In this document: one piece after another, positions 12,480-23,341 of the stretch
Layout of the letters: every line of letters starts with the position of its first letter
Numbering within the stretch: the first letter of the stretch is position 1
Assembly: GCA_950295325.1 (NCBI GenBank)
Contig: OX485807.1
Span: forward strand, 3,414,501 to 3,478,500
Length of the DNA stretch: 64,000 nucleotides
Direction: 5' to 3'
From: Polytrichum commune
Lineage: Eukaryota; Streptophyta; Polytrichopsida; Polytrichales; Polytrichaceae
The notes under the pieces: generated by a model
Databases searched by the model: none
What the model was told of the DNA's origin: nothing
Seen by the model: only the letters and a program-made list of their open reading frames with translations
Position numbers and translations under genes: made by a program

Positions 12480-14531
12480 CTAAGAAGAGCGGTGCTTCTT
12501 TTGAGCCGCTCCCTCCTTCGACTGGCTGCCGAGTCCACTGACGGCGGATGAGCCTCCTCCCGGCGACGCCTTCTGCAGCCGTGTGAGCATCCTCCTCATG
12601 TTCGGAGAAGGGGCAATCTCATCCTCCGAGTCCGTTGCTCTCTCGGTCCGCGGTGTTCCGGATCCTCGTGTTCCGGAAACTGTACTGCCCTTCCGGACGC
12701 TCCGGATCGGGGAAGGATCGCTTCCGGTGCGTTGTTCCGGATTTTGTCCGCCCGAGATCGAGGCAGTCCGCGGATCCCTGTTGGAGGCCGCCCTCGAGGG
12801 TGGTGGAGGGAATGGGCTAACCATTTGGCAGTCCGGGGGAGACGACGGCGAGGCTTGGGTCATAGGGGCCTTACCCTTGCTCGGAGTTGCCTCCCGATCC
12901 GAAGTCTGGTGCCTTATCAGCGTCCTAGCCCTGTCCAGAGTCCGGGACCGATCCGAAGTCCGCGGGACAGGGGACTGGCCTCGTCCGGATCTAACAGACC
13001 CGGTGCTCTTTTGCCTCACCTGGGGAGAGCGCATCCTTTCCGGAGCTCTTCTGGAACTAGCAGGCCGAGAGCCGCCTCCCTGCTGGCTGGGTCCTGCAGA
13101 TGTTGGCGGATTCTGGACCAGGGCAACTTCACCAACCACCTCGTACAGGGTTCCGGTTGGTGACCCAGGCGGACCCGGGTAGAGCACCCTCCGGGGTGTT
13201 CCGCTTGGCGGAACCACCTTCTGGATTTCCGCCATGAGATCCTTCATCGTCCGTGAGTATTTCACGAGGATGGGGAGGGTCTGCCGGGCTGAAGCGGGTT
13301 CTCCGGATTCCATCATCCGGTTGTAGAGATGCGCCTTGTTGACGATCTCTGCCGGGTGCCCCACCAGTTCCCGGATCCGACTGAAGACCACTGCCTGCTC
13401 CGCGTGGTACTTCCGGATCTCCTCACTCTTCTGACTCAGCTCCTGAGTCATGGCCGCTACCTGCGCGGTCAGGTGAGCATTCTCCGTTTTGGCCTGCTCG
13501 AGCTCCTTCCTGTCCGCCCTTTTTGCCAACTCCCGGAAAATATTTCCGGGTCCGCAGTCGTCCAGGGCCTGGTTCGCTCCTCGAACGATGTGTTCCAACC
13601 GGTAGTACTGGTTCTGCAAATCCTCCAATCCCTCCTGAACCCGCTTGAAGGGATTTTCCGGAAAATCCCAGGCGGAGAGATCCACATTCCGCCAAGTGGT
13701 CTCCCGGCTGGGTCCGGCTTCCGGATGATAGTGAGGGGGAGGAGAGCTTGTCCTCTGGACGGCCAACGGCGGGCTTCCGGGTGAAGAGGGAGGGGCTTCC
13801 GGAATGATGGGGTCGCTGGAAGTCTCCGTCTCGAGGTCTCCAGCTTCCGGATGGAGCTTGTAGGTGACCTCGTCCGCCGCTATCGTCAGCAGGTCCTCCT
13901 CCTCAGCTGTGATGCAGTCGAAATGCTGATAGAGGTGCAGAATGAAGGGGGAGAGGAAGGAGGGTTTCCGGCCTATATGGGGGAGGGCCCGCCCTACTAT
14001 CTCTTGAATGATCAGCCCCCAATTCACTGGCCGGACTCCGGACATAGCTCCGAACAGGGTGTTAGCCATGGTAAGGCTAATCCGCTTCGGCTTGTCCGGG
14101 TTTAGGATGGGCAGGAGGAACTCTAACACCCTCCGCTCTCTCAGATTCCGGCAGTTCCCAGGGTGAAAGCCGTCCTTCGGATCTGCGCCCCCTCTAAATT
14201 TTCCGGCGAATAAACCATCGCGGCGGCCGGCCCATCCTTCCGTAATTCCCCTCGGAAACCCGTAGACCCTGTTCCATACATCTGGAGTCCAACTATCCGG
14301 ATCGCTCCTCTTGGTTCCTAACCATTGGTTCCCTCTCTCGAACTTGAACTCCCGGAGAGTATCTTCCGCTCGGAGGTTCCAGGGTTTGGCGAGCAATCCC
14401 GCGCAACCCATAACCCGGAGATCCTCCGCTAGCTCTTGCAACTCCCCGTCCTCCCTCGGAATTGCAGGGATGAGGGCTTTGAGCGGAACCGGGATGGGTT
14501 CCCTCCTGTCCTCCTCCCGTGCTTCCGGCAT
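12480..14531 (-). CDS. Unknown element-encoded protein, 683 aa, coiled coil
   Basis: The first ATG of a long open frame is at 14531-14529 (the frame is open a further 32 codons upstream) and the TAG stop is at 12482-12480. The N-terminal part contains a globular-looking domain with motifs WNRVYGFP, GNCRNLRERR, PVNWGLIIQEIVG, RKPSFLSPF and HLYQHFDCITAEEE. A long Glu/Gln/Ala-rich coiled-coil-like stretch follows. The last 200 residues or so are basic and rich in Ser/Pro/Arg, perhaps nucleic-acid binding. I do not recognise the family. The general design recalls gag-like or plant-transposon-associated domains, but no zinc knuckle or catalytic motif is visible. It is the only sizeable ORF of the surrounding 4-kb element and is intact, which argues the insertion is young or the ORF is constrained. 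Confidence 0.6.
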   Translation of the reverse strand: MPEAREEDRREPIPVPLKALIPAIPREDGELQELAEDLRVMGCAGLLAKPWNLRAEDTLREFKFERGNQWLGTKRSDPDSWTPDVWNRVYGFPRGITEGWAGRRDGLFAGKFRGGADPKDGFHPGNCRNLRERRVLEFLLPILNPDKPKRISLTMANTLFGAMSGVRPVNWGLIIQEIVGRALPHIGRKPSFLSPFILHLYQHFDCITAEEEDLLTIAADEVTYKLHPEAGDLETETSSDPIIPEAPPSSPGSPPLAVQRTSSPPPHYHPEAGPSRETTWRNVDLSAWDFPENPFKRVQEGLEDLQNQYYRLEHIVRGANQALDDCGPGNIFRELAKRADRKELEQAKTENAHLTAQVAAMTQELSQKSEEIRKYHAEQAVVFSRIRELVGHPAEIVNKAHLYNRMMESGEPASARQTLPILVKYSRTMKDLMAEIQKVVPPSGTPRRVLYPGPPGSPTGTLYEVVGEVALVQNPPTSAGPSQQGGGSRPASSRRAPERMRSPQVRQKSTGSVRSGRGQSPVPRTSDRSRTLDRARTLIRHQTSDREATPSKGKAPMTQASPSSPPDCQMVSPFPPPPSRAASNRDPRTASISGGQNPEQRTGSDPSPIRSVRKGSTVSGTRGSGTPRTERATDSEDEIAPSPNMRRMLTRLQKASPGGGSSAVSGLGSQSKEGAAQKKHRSS

Positions 14532-14801
14532 CTTTCCTCTCTTCTCTATCTGTCTCAACCGCGGAAACTCTCTCCCCTCCGGATTCCCTCTCTTCCGCCT
14601 AATGGCTACAGAGTCCCGGCAAGCCAACTACCGGCGACTGGAAAGTGCGGAGTCCCAGCAATCCAACTATTGGCGGCTAGAAAAAAAAACAACCTCACCA
14701 CTCGTTCTCTCAACAATTTGCCTCTCGTGAACAGGAAAAAAAAGTGGGAAGGAGAAGGAAGGGACCCTTAAGTATCCTTCCTCCTTCTTTCTTCCCTTAT
14801 T

Positions 14802-14960
14802 ACCGTTTGGTTTAACGGAAAACGGTTGCCTAACCGTTTTCCGACGGTTTTCCCCCAACCGTCATGAATCCGTTGTAACCGCCACTTTTGGACCGTTGGC
14901 TAATCTTGGCGCAACCGTTACTTGGTCCGGACCAACGGTTCGGGCCATGATTAAACGGTC
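14802..14960 (-). promoter_or_regulatory. Cluster of MYB-core AACGG/CCGTT motifs upstream of the 683-aa ORF
   Basis: About nine AACGG or CCGTT cores fall within 160 bases, several as extended AACCGTT or CCAACGGTT forms, 270-430 bases upstream of the ORF start. AACGG is the core of R1R2R3-MYB (mitosis-specific activator) sites in plants. A role as the element's promoter is inference. Confidence 0.4.
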
Positions 14961-17081
14961 CCCCTCATCCAATTTGACGGACCGGTAATAATACTCTCTT
15001 TTTTTAACCTTTTTATCGCGCAAGGCGGATTTAGAATGCCCTATTTTCCTAGTACAATTAATTTATCCTAAGAGACCCTATTATCTTCATACAAGCAGGG
15101 TAAAATACGGAAAATGAATCCATATTTCCGTATTTCCGTCGAATTTGGACTTCCACAATACGAATCCTAAACCATTCAAAGTACAATTCAAAGCACAACC
15201 AATAGCACATGGATACTAGTTAAAGGGTCCCACATGTTCAGCGTCGTTGCAAAACCCAACAACCGTTGAGGAACGCCAACACATTCCTTCCCCAAAAAAA
15301 TTCCCATGATATTTCCCTCCATACTTATGCGCTTGATTCAAATTTAAACAGAAACTACACACTTCTTTTTCCAGGTAGTCAAACCCATAATTATTCTACT
15401 GATCCTACTACACACTTTTGGGGATTCTATGTCAATGACCCCATTCTTTTTCTACTGATTACTAAAATGGAGGAATTATCCATCAGCCTTTTTACATATA
15501 ATCATGTTGGGGACATATTTCCAATGCTATGGTAGATCTAACGAAATTCTAATTTTTACCCTAAACAAATTAAATTGGCCCTGCTTTTTTATCTCACGTG
15601 GTTTTTAAAAATTCCAGTAGTCACCTCCTCAAGAACAAAAAAATTCCGACAAGCACTACCAAATGTTTGATTTGATTCACTAACTTACTTCACACCACTC
15701 AAGTTACTTGCACATATCTCCACAACGTTGTGGCCCATATAACTACTTGAGGCAAGCTTATATCAAATATCTCTCAAGTCATGTGAAACACATGAGTTTG
15801 GACACTTGAAGATCTTGCCTACTTGCCTCCTGTGTGGGATCAGTGGACTTAATTACTTACAATGCCTGCAACCCCAAGCCTCCTGTATTTGTGGATGTTT
15901 CCTATTCTACTTGTTGCATTTTTGCTTTGCAACAAGTCGTTACACACATTGGAAGATGCGGCTTACCATAGTGCATTGTTATTCTCGTAGATCATTATCA
16001 TTTCTAGTTATAGAGACAAAACAACACTCAAACAATAGTGAGCACTCTAGGGCCCTTTTGGGGGGTTTTGCTTTAACAAGAAGACCTTGGCATCCCCAAT
16101 AGTTAATATAATTTAGGTTTTGGCTGCAAACAAGCCCAAGGAAACACCCAGGGAAGAATTAAAAGGTGGTTTGTATATCATCTAGGTGTCTCATATAAGT
16201 TTATTGAGGGAAAAAGCATGGTTATTTCATATCATTGACCATTAGGTGATGATTTAGGGGTAAAGACTTCAATATCTCTCAATGTTGGTACATGCAATTG
16301 TGACAGTCACTCAATCTCACACTGTTTACCCATGCAATAATCTTGCAGTGAGTTCGTTTTAATTGGACCAACTGCAGTGCCCTAGCATAGGCACAATCAT
16401 AGTCAATTGTCTTACATGTAGTATCTCGTTTTAGTATCTTTACCAAAGTTAAGAGCACTATGGTATACACAACAATCTTGAATTAATTAGCCCTTTTTAT
16501 GTAACTTGAAAATGGTAGTGCAGTCATCCTTACATGATGATCTATTTTCCTTGATTAATTATTGTTTAATATTATTGTCCAGTAATGGCCTTTTACCTGG
16601 TCTTGGCCAAAGTAACCATTGTATCCATCAATTACAACAATGAGTCACACCACATACACGGGTTAACACGTCATGGTAAGGCTCCTTAGGTGAACCACTT
16701 TCAATTTTGAATTAACTTTATGATCTCACTCTTTCATTTTTTTAATCAGTTAAATGCTTCTCACATTGTATCCCAATATTATTAACTATTTTGTTCAATT
16801 ATCATAACTTGATTAATTTCAAAGTTCCACCCTAATAGTTTAGAGTAAAACCATCTTAGAACATTCCATAGACCCATAGTACTTACTAGAGTTCCAACGA
16901 ACAAATCGCGTTGTCTTCTCGGCCTCTTCGCAGCCAATGATCTTGACAATCTTACCCTTTCATTTCTTGCCAAGGGTTAGGGCGATACAACACATATGAT
17001 TTGTAATTGTTGAGATTAATATAATCCTTATCTGTTCGATCTCACTAGCCTCTAACTCTCTTCATTTAGACATGAATTTAT

Positions 17082-17125
<44 letters not shown>
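17082..17125. repeat. (AAC)n microsatellite
   Basis: About 14 uninterrupted AAC units. Confidence 0.95.
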
Positions 17126-17126
<1 letters not shown>

Positions 17127-18047
17127 TGCTTAATATGTTAAAGGTGTTTCAGTTTTTGTCAAGTCTCAAGCTTTTGATTGATTGAGGAGGAGCGTGTTAT
17201 TTCACAATTCTTTAATGGCCTAGGTGAACTTTCTCGGAGCCGAAATCAACAACTCAACTGTTCAAGCATCCAATTTGATTGTTAATACTACTCACTGGGG
17301 TTGAGACTGTCACCAGCAAACCTTCTTTCATGCACCTCTCTCCAGGATTGATATTTTTGCTTTCTCTGAAGTTTTTTCCCAGATTCAATCCCAAGTCTAC
17401 ATTCAATCGTCTTATCTCAAATAAGAGATGTCAAACATTTATACACTTGAAACACAGTACTCACCTGTTGCAGATTCCCTAGACTTTGTCAATTGACTGA
17501 CTGCTCTATAACAAGAGCTTACTTCGATTGTCTCTCTCTTATAACCATGAAATCAACATACACACATTATGATAATGATATTCCTCAACTGTTCACAAGT
17601 AATTAAATTGTTATTCCAGTCGATGGTCCAACCATAAAAGTGATCTCATCAACGATTTGTATTTGACCAGACAATAATCAAATTTATGTTTTCTCAAAGG
17701 TTATGCCTACCAAGCAAATGAACATTTTTAAAACTAAGGAATCACTCCTTGCGACTGTGTGTATTCACAAGACCAGCCCAATTACTTTGGTTTGATTCTT
17801 TAGGTCACAATTCTTTCCAATTCTCTCACCACAAATATTAAGACAAACTTTCACTGGCAACTCAATTAGTCTCACTCTCAATGACTGTTGATTATGTATT
17901 TTAGTACACCTAACCAAGGAATCACACCTTCCCCAAAGGTTGCCCCACAATCACAATGATAAATTAGGATATTGGTATTCTGGTACAAACACTCTAGATA
18001 CAATCCAATTACTCGAGTATCAAACAATTGACTTATGCGAATGTGTG

Positions 18048-18068
18048 TATATATATATATATATATAT
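18048..18068. repeat. (TA)n microsatellite
   Basis: About ten TA units in intergenic DNA. Confidence 0.9.
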
Positions 18069-21000
18069 CACACATAAAGGCTTAAAGACACACTTGTACT
18101 TGATATTTAAATTCACTTGAATCTTAGAAAAACTGGCAATATTCTAGTATCACAAAAAAATGTGATGGGCTCTCTTCTCTCTAAACCTCCTAGCCTTATA
18201 TGCTTTTAAAAAGGTCCTACACATATATCAAAGAGCATGCTCTATCCTATTAGGCCATGGCCATTCCTATTTATTACTTTTTTATATCTCAAGACAATAG
18301 CCTTTTCAGACTTACTCGGTTAGAAATTAGTAGCTCATCTTAGACCCTATTTACACTTATTCTTAGATAAAGCAAGGAAATAAAAAATAAAAAATAATAC
18401 CACAACTACTGCAACTAACTAGCAAGCAACAACAATGCTACAATATCAATACATTTTCACCATACTACTTTCACATAGACTAAACACCAAACAATATGAG
18501 AGAACTTTGAAGAGATCACCAACTTCCCAATTGGGAAGAGAAATCTATCTTTAGCAAAATGCACACATATAGCGGCTCCAATGAAAGGGATGAACTAACT
18601 GCTAGTTACAAATGAAACATCACATTTGAGAAATAACTAGTTGAAGTTCAAAACTTCAAGAATATTACCGATCTTGTGAAATAACATCAACGCTATTTAG
18701 TATTTTGCATTTGGTGGCAATGATATTTTGGAGCTACCAATCTTGTAGCATTGAGTTTGAGAAATTAATGGTTGGATTTGGAAACACCAAGATTTTGACC
18801 AAGTATACTCAAAAATCTCCCCGCACACTGATCACCTCTCACAAAAACGTAATCACTAAACTAGACTATAGAAAAACTCCGAAATGGATCCAAAACAAAA
18901 AGCAAAACCAAACTAGAAAAGCTCCAAAACATCAACGCTAGCAAATGCAAACTGCTACAAAGGGTAAGGCATGATGCTCATTGAGTACAAATTGTTCTCT
19001 TTCTGCAATGAGGAATTTCTTTCTTTCCTTCCAGATGAGGTGGAATGGGAACTTACTTCACAGTCAATATAAGATGGCATGAGCTATGTGGATATATATA
19101 TGGCATGGGGTTGGGTTTGGCTAGGGTGGTGCCTTCATTATCAAGTCAGTCTACAATTTCATTCCCAATAATTCCGGTTGCCCTTACTTTTTAGATAGTA
19201 ATTATATGTGGGGTCCAAGCTCTTAAATGGACTATGATTATGAGGAGTTTGTTTGGGTGGTGGTGTTGTGTTGATGGGTGTCAAATGTGGTTATTGATAA
19301 GGTAGATATTATTCAGGTTGTTTGTCAGTATTATATATCCGTGTGGGTGGTTTTTTGTGGCGGTTAGGGCTATGAGGATGGTGTATAATTCTGCACATAA
19401 TATGTTTGGAGGCCAGGGAGTCTCTCAACTATCTAGAGGTTGTTCCGTGGGCTATACACTTCGGACCTTGCAACGTTCTTTGGTGGAATGAATGATCCAA
19501 ATATGTAGATGCAATGTTGTGGGTTGTATTTAACTAGATTGGTGGCGAGGAAGGTGGTGGGGAGTAGTGTGGGTGCGGGGTTGGTATTTAGGTTGGGACT
19601 CGTGAGTGTCTTTGGGGCAAGGTTCCATGCATGTGAGGTTTTACATTGTAGTCATGAGATGTGGCTTGTATGAGTGTATTATGATGTTGACTTGATAGAG
19701 TTCCATCATGTTGTGTTTGAGCATGTTAGCTATTTCATGGTTTCCTTGGGGGGGGGGGGGGGGGGGAGGTTGTGTATGCATACTATGGAGGTACATAGGG
19801 TTTCATATTTGTGGAAGTATTTTCACCATTCCAATGTGGGGGTATAGTGGATGGTGTTGGGCGGGATGGTGAGGATTGGGTGTATGTCTTTATATTTTGT
19901 GAGGGAGGGTTCTTTTGAGGATTTTGGGTGTATGCGGTTGAATATCAATATGGTGATGTTGGTGTGGTCTTCTTTGGTGGCTAGGCATGCCCATGTATTG
20001 CTTCTAGGGTGGATTGTTTGTCTATTGGGTGGGCAAGTCATGTTGCTGTCCATTTTGAAGATTTGGCTTGGCCGAGTGATTTGCATATTATGTCTCCATT
20101 GTGTGGGGAGTTGTATTGTGTGAGTTATATGGGGCAAGTGAGTGGTGCGGAGAAGTATGAATGTGTGATTTAAAAACCTTCTATTAGGATTTTTGTTGTT
20201 GTTGGGTGTAATGTATGATGGTTGTTGTGTGGGTTATGTCTTTTGGGTTTATGGGGGAGGATTGTTATATATCTTTGGGTAAGCTATAACATTTCGGTTG
20301 CAGAGTCTTGGGGTGGTGGTTGTAGCAAGTTGCTCATGAAATGTGTTGGAGTTTGCGTGAATTTTTCCTATAGCCAGTGTGTTTTAGATGATGGTATGGT
20401 AGTGACATAGTGACCGGTTTGGTCAAATATGTGTGTCCCATGACCTTGTATTTGGATCGTGGTTTGTTTGTGATGATGTCTCTATATGGGTTGCACTCAT
20501 TTGTAGTGAGTGTTAGGTTGGGTGTGATTATGAATGGTCTAGTAAATCTTCAGTCCTTGGATGGAGTGGAAGGTGACTCGGGGGGGGGGGGGGGTAGTCA
20601 TTGGTTGGAGTAGCAATATACGTGCGAACAAATGATAGGGTATTTTAAAAACATGGGGGCAAAAAATTATAAATGGACTTAAGAGTAATATAGGGTATCA
20701 AAATGGCACTGGACATCTTTAAAGTACTATAGGGTATGGAATAATAGGTAATTTAGAATTATAAGTAATGCAAGCCATTTTTCTATTAACCCAAAGTAGA
20801 AATTTACATAATGATAGCCTGTGAAAAAAAAAAAAAAAAAATTGAAAGTAATACCCCCCTATAAAATAGTGGTTGTTCGCACCTATATCCTTAACTTTTT
20901 AACACACTGCCCCCCCCCCCCCCCCCCCGAGGAAGGTGAGTTTGTTGTTGTATGCATCGAGTGTTTGTTTTTGAAATATGGCTTTTGTGAATTTATTGAG

Positions 21001-21633
21001 GGAGAAAATGTTATGATCAATCATGATGTTGTGGCGGTTGAATAGTTGCAATTCTTCGACCCATTGGTGTATGGCAATTGTGATCATGTTCCATTGACAT
21101 AGGTAGTGTTTTTTGGAGGCAGTGGCTCCCCATTTGTCTTCCTAGTGTATAATTTGGTGTTAGTGATTGGTTTCCCACGGGTTTGGTTGGGAGGGTGGTT
21201 GGTGGGGTGTATAAGGGTGGTGTGGTCTTGTTGTGGTTGTATTTGGATTGAAGGGAATAGGAGGGTGGCTTGTTGGAGGGCTTCTTAGATTAGTTTTGGG
21301 GGTGTTTTATATTTTGCCCATAATTGTTTCGGGGATAATACTGCAGTAGTGGTCGGGTTTGGGATTTGGATGAGAGTGGTGATGGTATATAGGTAGAGTT
21401 TGTTCCAGTATTTTATTTTATTTTGGTTGTTGGTGTTGTTGTTTTTGTCTAGTTGAGGGAGTCATTGGTATTCAGGTGTTGTGCACCAATTTTGTTCCAA
21501 CATGGTTTGTTGGATGGAGAAGTCTCTAATGGACGTGTCAATATGTATCTCATATTCATTGTTTAGTAGAAACATGATTCTTACTATGGGTGATCAGTTG
21601 CATGCGTGATATGTTAGGGTTGGGAGGTGGCGT

Positions 21634-23341
21634 TGTGAGCACAAGACTGAGCCCACAATGGTTGTTAATCCTTAAATTTATTAAAACCTTAGATTTGAAA
21701 TTGCATCAATCACTTTTAAAACATAAAAAAGAGTGCAATCTTTGAGCTTGAATTAGAATTAGTTAAATATTTAGTGCTTTGGTGTTTAGATTGTAGTGGG
21801 TGAATACCAGTTTAGGATTGGAATTGGGCCTTAGGCTATAAGTGTTGCATTGGGAATTAATTATTGTGGGAAACAGCTTAGGGTTAGTTGATTAGTGCTT
21901 AGATTAATATCATCTTAGGAGTGGTTTAATGCCAAAGGTGATAGTTCTCTTAGGCAAGTTAGATGGGTGATATTAGGCTAGGTTGCTATTTGTTTTAGGA
22001 AGGGTGGGGCTCCCAAAGTGTGGATCAGGGGGCTTGATTGTCGGATCAGGGTAGAGGCTTTGGAAGGAGGGGTCGAAGGACCGCCAGGAGGGCGGCTCTC
22101 ACTCTCTGGAAGCACATGACGAGAACAGGGGAGGAGGAGCTGCGACTGGGGCGACATGTCCCAGATTTCGACAAGGAGCTGCTGCTGATATGGCTGCATT
22201 ACTACGGGGCCGTAATGGGATCCAAGCGAGAGGACAAGCTGTGAGGGATTGACTGAGAGATTGGGCAACCGGCCACAGCTGAGACTAGTGACTTCCGGCT
22301 GAGGGCGGGGAAATGTAGCATACGAAAGGCGGCCATTGACACCGGGCACTGGGCTGCAAATGGAGGGAAGGAGGAGCTTTGGTGCATCAGCACCAGAATC
22401 AGGAAGGGGATGGAATGAAAGGGGGAGGAGGAAACCAAGCCCCTGGGCCAGATTCGACATAGTGCATTAGGCGGTAGGATGTGCATACTAAACCACTCCT
22501 TATCCTAGAAATTCTTCACTCCGAATTGGGAAGAGTGAGAGTGGTTGTGGAAGGAGGAGTAGTCGAAGGTGGATGGTTGAGAGAAGGAGGAGGACTGTGC
22601 CGAATGCAGTTCACGGTTGCAGGAATTTAGGTGGAGGTGGTTGAATGTGATGGTGGATGGGAGAGGAGTAGCAGCAGCAGCATTGGGCTGCCTGCGGCCA
22701 CTTAATCAACCTCGGCCCTTCTGGTCCCAGGCCAACCGAATCGGGAAGGGAGATCCCCTGTACTGCTGGAGAGGCCGCTAGTTTAGACTGCACTAAGGCG
22801 GGTATCGAGGCACACAAGGTATAAGGGTGGGTCCTTAGGCTCGAGGCCTGCTACCAGGGTGTCGACCAGAGGAGGTTAACTGGATTGTTAGACGATGGGG
22901 CAGCAGAGGCCGACAGTGAATAGTTGGGCGAGGGCTTAATGTGGCTGGTTAGTTTTAGAGTGTGAGTATGATAGCTAATAGTATAGAGGAAGGATTAACT
23001 TAGATCATTAGGCTTGTGAACTTAGTAGGGTGGATTGTGTGATTGACTTACCATTGTCGTAACCATTGGGGGAAGGAGTATTTGTCAATGCTCAATATCT
23101 CACGTGCGGTTAAGAATAAAAACAAACTTGATTTTTCATAGCATATCCTTCTTGTTAGTGCATGGGAATTAAATGTGGATGAGACCGGTGAAGAATGTGA
23201 GGGAAGGTAAGGATTGGTAGTCAAACCATTAAAGGATAGAAGTGGGGGAGCAACCCATAACACACCCGAGAGTTAATTCATGTGAGCCGAGGGCTCTCAC
23301 CCGGACTAGGACGCTGAAGGGTGGGGGTTCTTGGCCTCACA
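21634..23341 (-). mobile_element. LTR-like insertion (solo LTR, 1708 bp), family member 1
   Basis: The insertion starts TGTGAGCACAAGA and ends TCTTGGCCTCACA, so the ends are inverted and of TG...CA type. Flanks are ggcgt (21629-21633) and ggcat (23342-23346), a 5-bp duplication with one CpG-type change. LINE relic B is collinear across the gap: protein matching copy C stops at KYGG and resumes at about ACN.SPIVR. Read from the minus strand, its first 60 bases match the start of the element at 59230, including GCGTCCTAGTCCG. No gag-pol is visible, consistent with a solo LTR. Confidence 0.7.

Larger units (their letters stand above)
11105..15157. mobile_element. 4053-bp TSD-flanked element with TG...CA ends, CCGGA-rich
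   Basis: The element begins TGTGGGAAC and ends GACTTCCACA, giving short inverted TGTGG.A termini. A perfect 5-bp duplication, atacg, lies at 11100-11104 and 15158-15162. TG...CA ends plus a 5-bp duplication are the hallmark of LTR retrotransposon or solo-LTR insertion. I find no pair of long terminal repeats inside it and no gag-pol, so it may be a giant solo LTR or an unclassified element carrying one ORF. GC content is well above its surroundings, and the motif TCCGGA/CCGGA is very dense from end to end and stops at the boundaries. Confidence 0.75.
15163..19049. other. Intergenic AT-rich DNA
   Basis: No gene recognised. It holds two microsatellites (17082 and 18048). A short possible MITE near 16051-16135 (GGGCCCTTTTG on the left, CAAACAAGCCC on the right) lacks a convincing target duplication. 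Confidence 0.5.

Noticed and set aside
12583-13784. Plus-strand ORFs of 143-199 codons in the 4-kb element
   Set aside because: They are antisense shadows of the 683-aa minus-strand frame in GC-rich DNA.
16051-16135. Possible MITE with GGGCCCTTTTG and CAAACAAGCCC ends
   Set aside because: TIR match is poor and no target duplication could be confirmed.
21978-22460. 160-codon minus ORF inside the solo LTR
   Set aside because: Pro/Ser/Leu-rich with no domain. LTR sequence often contains such chance frames, and the sister LTR does not conserve it.
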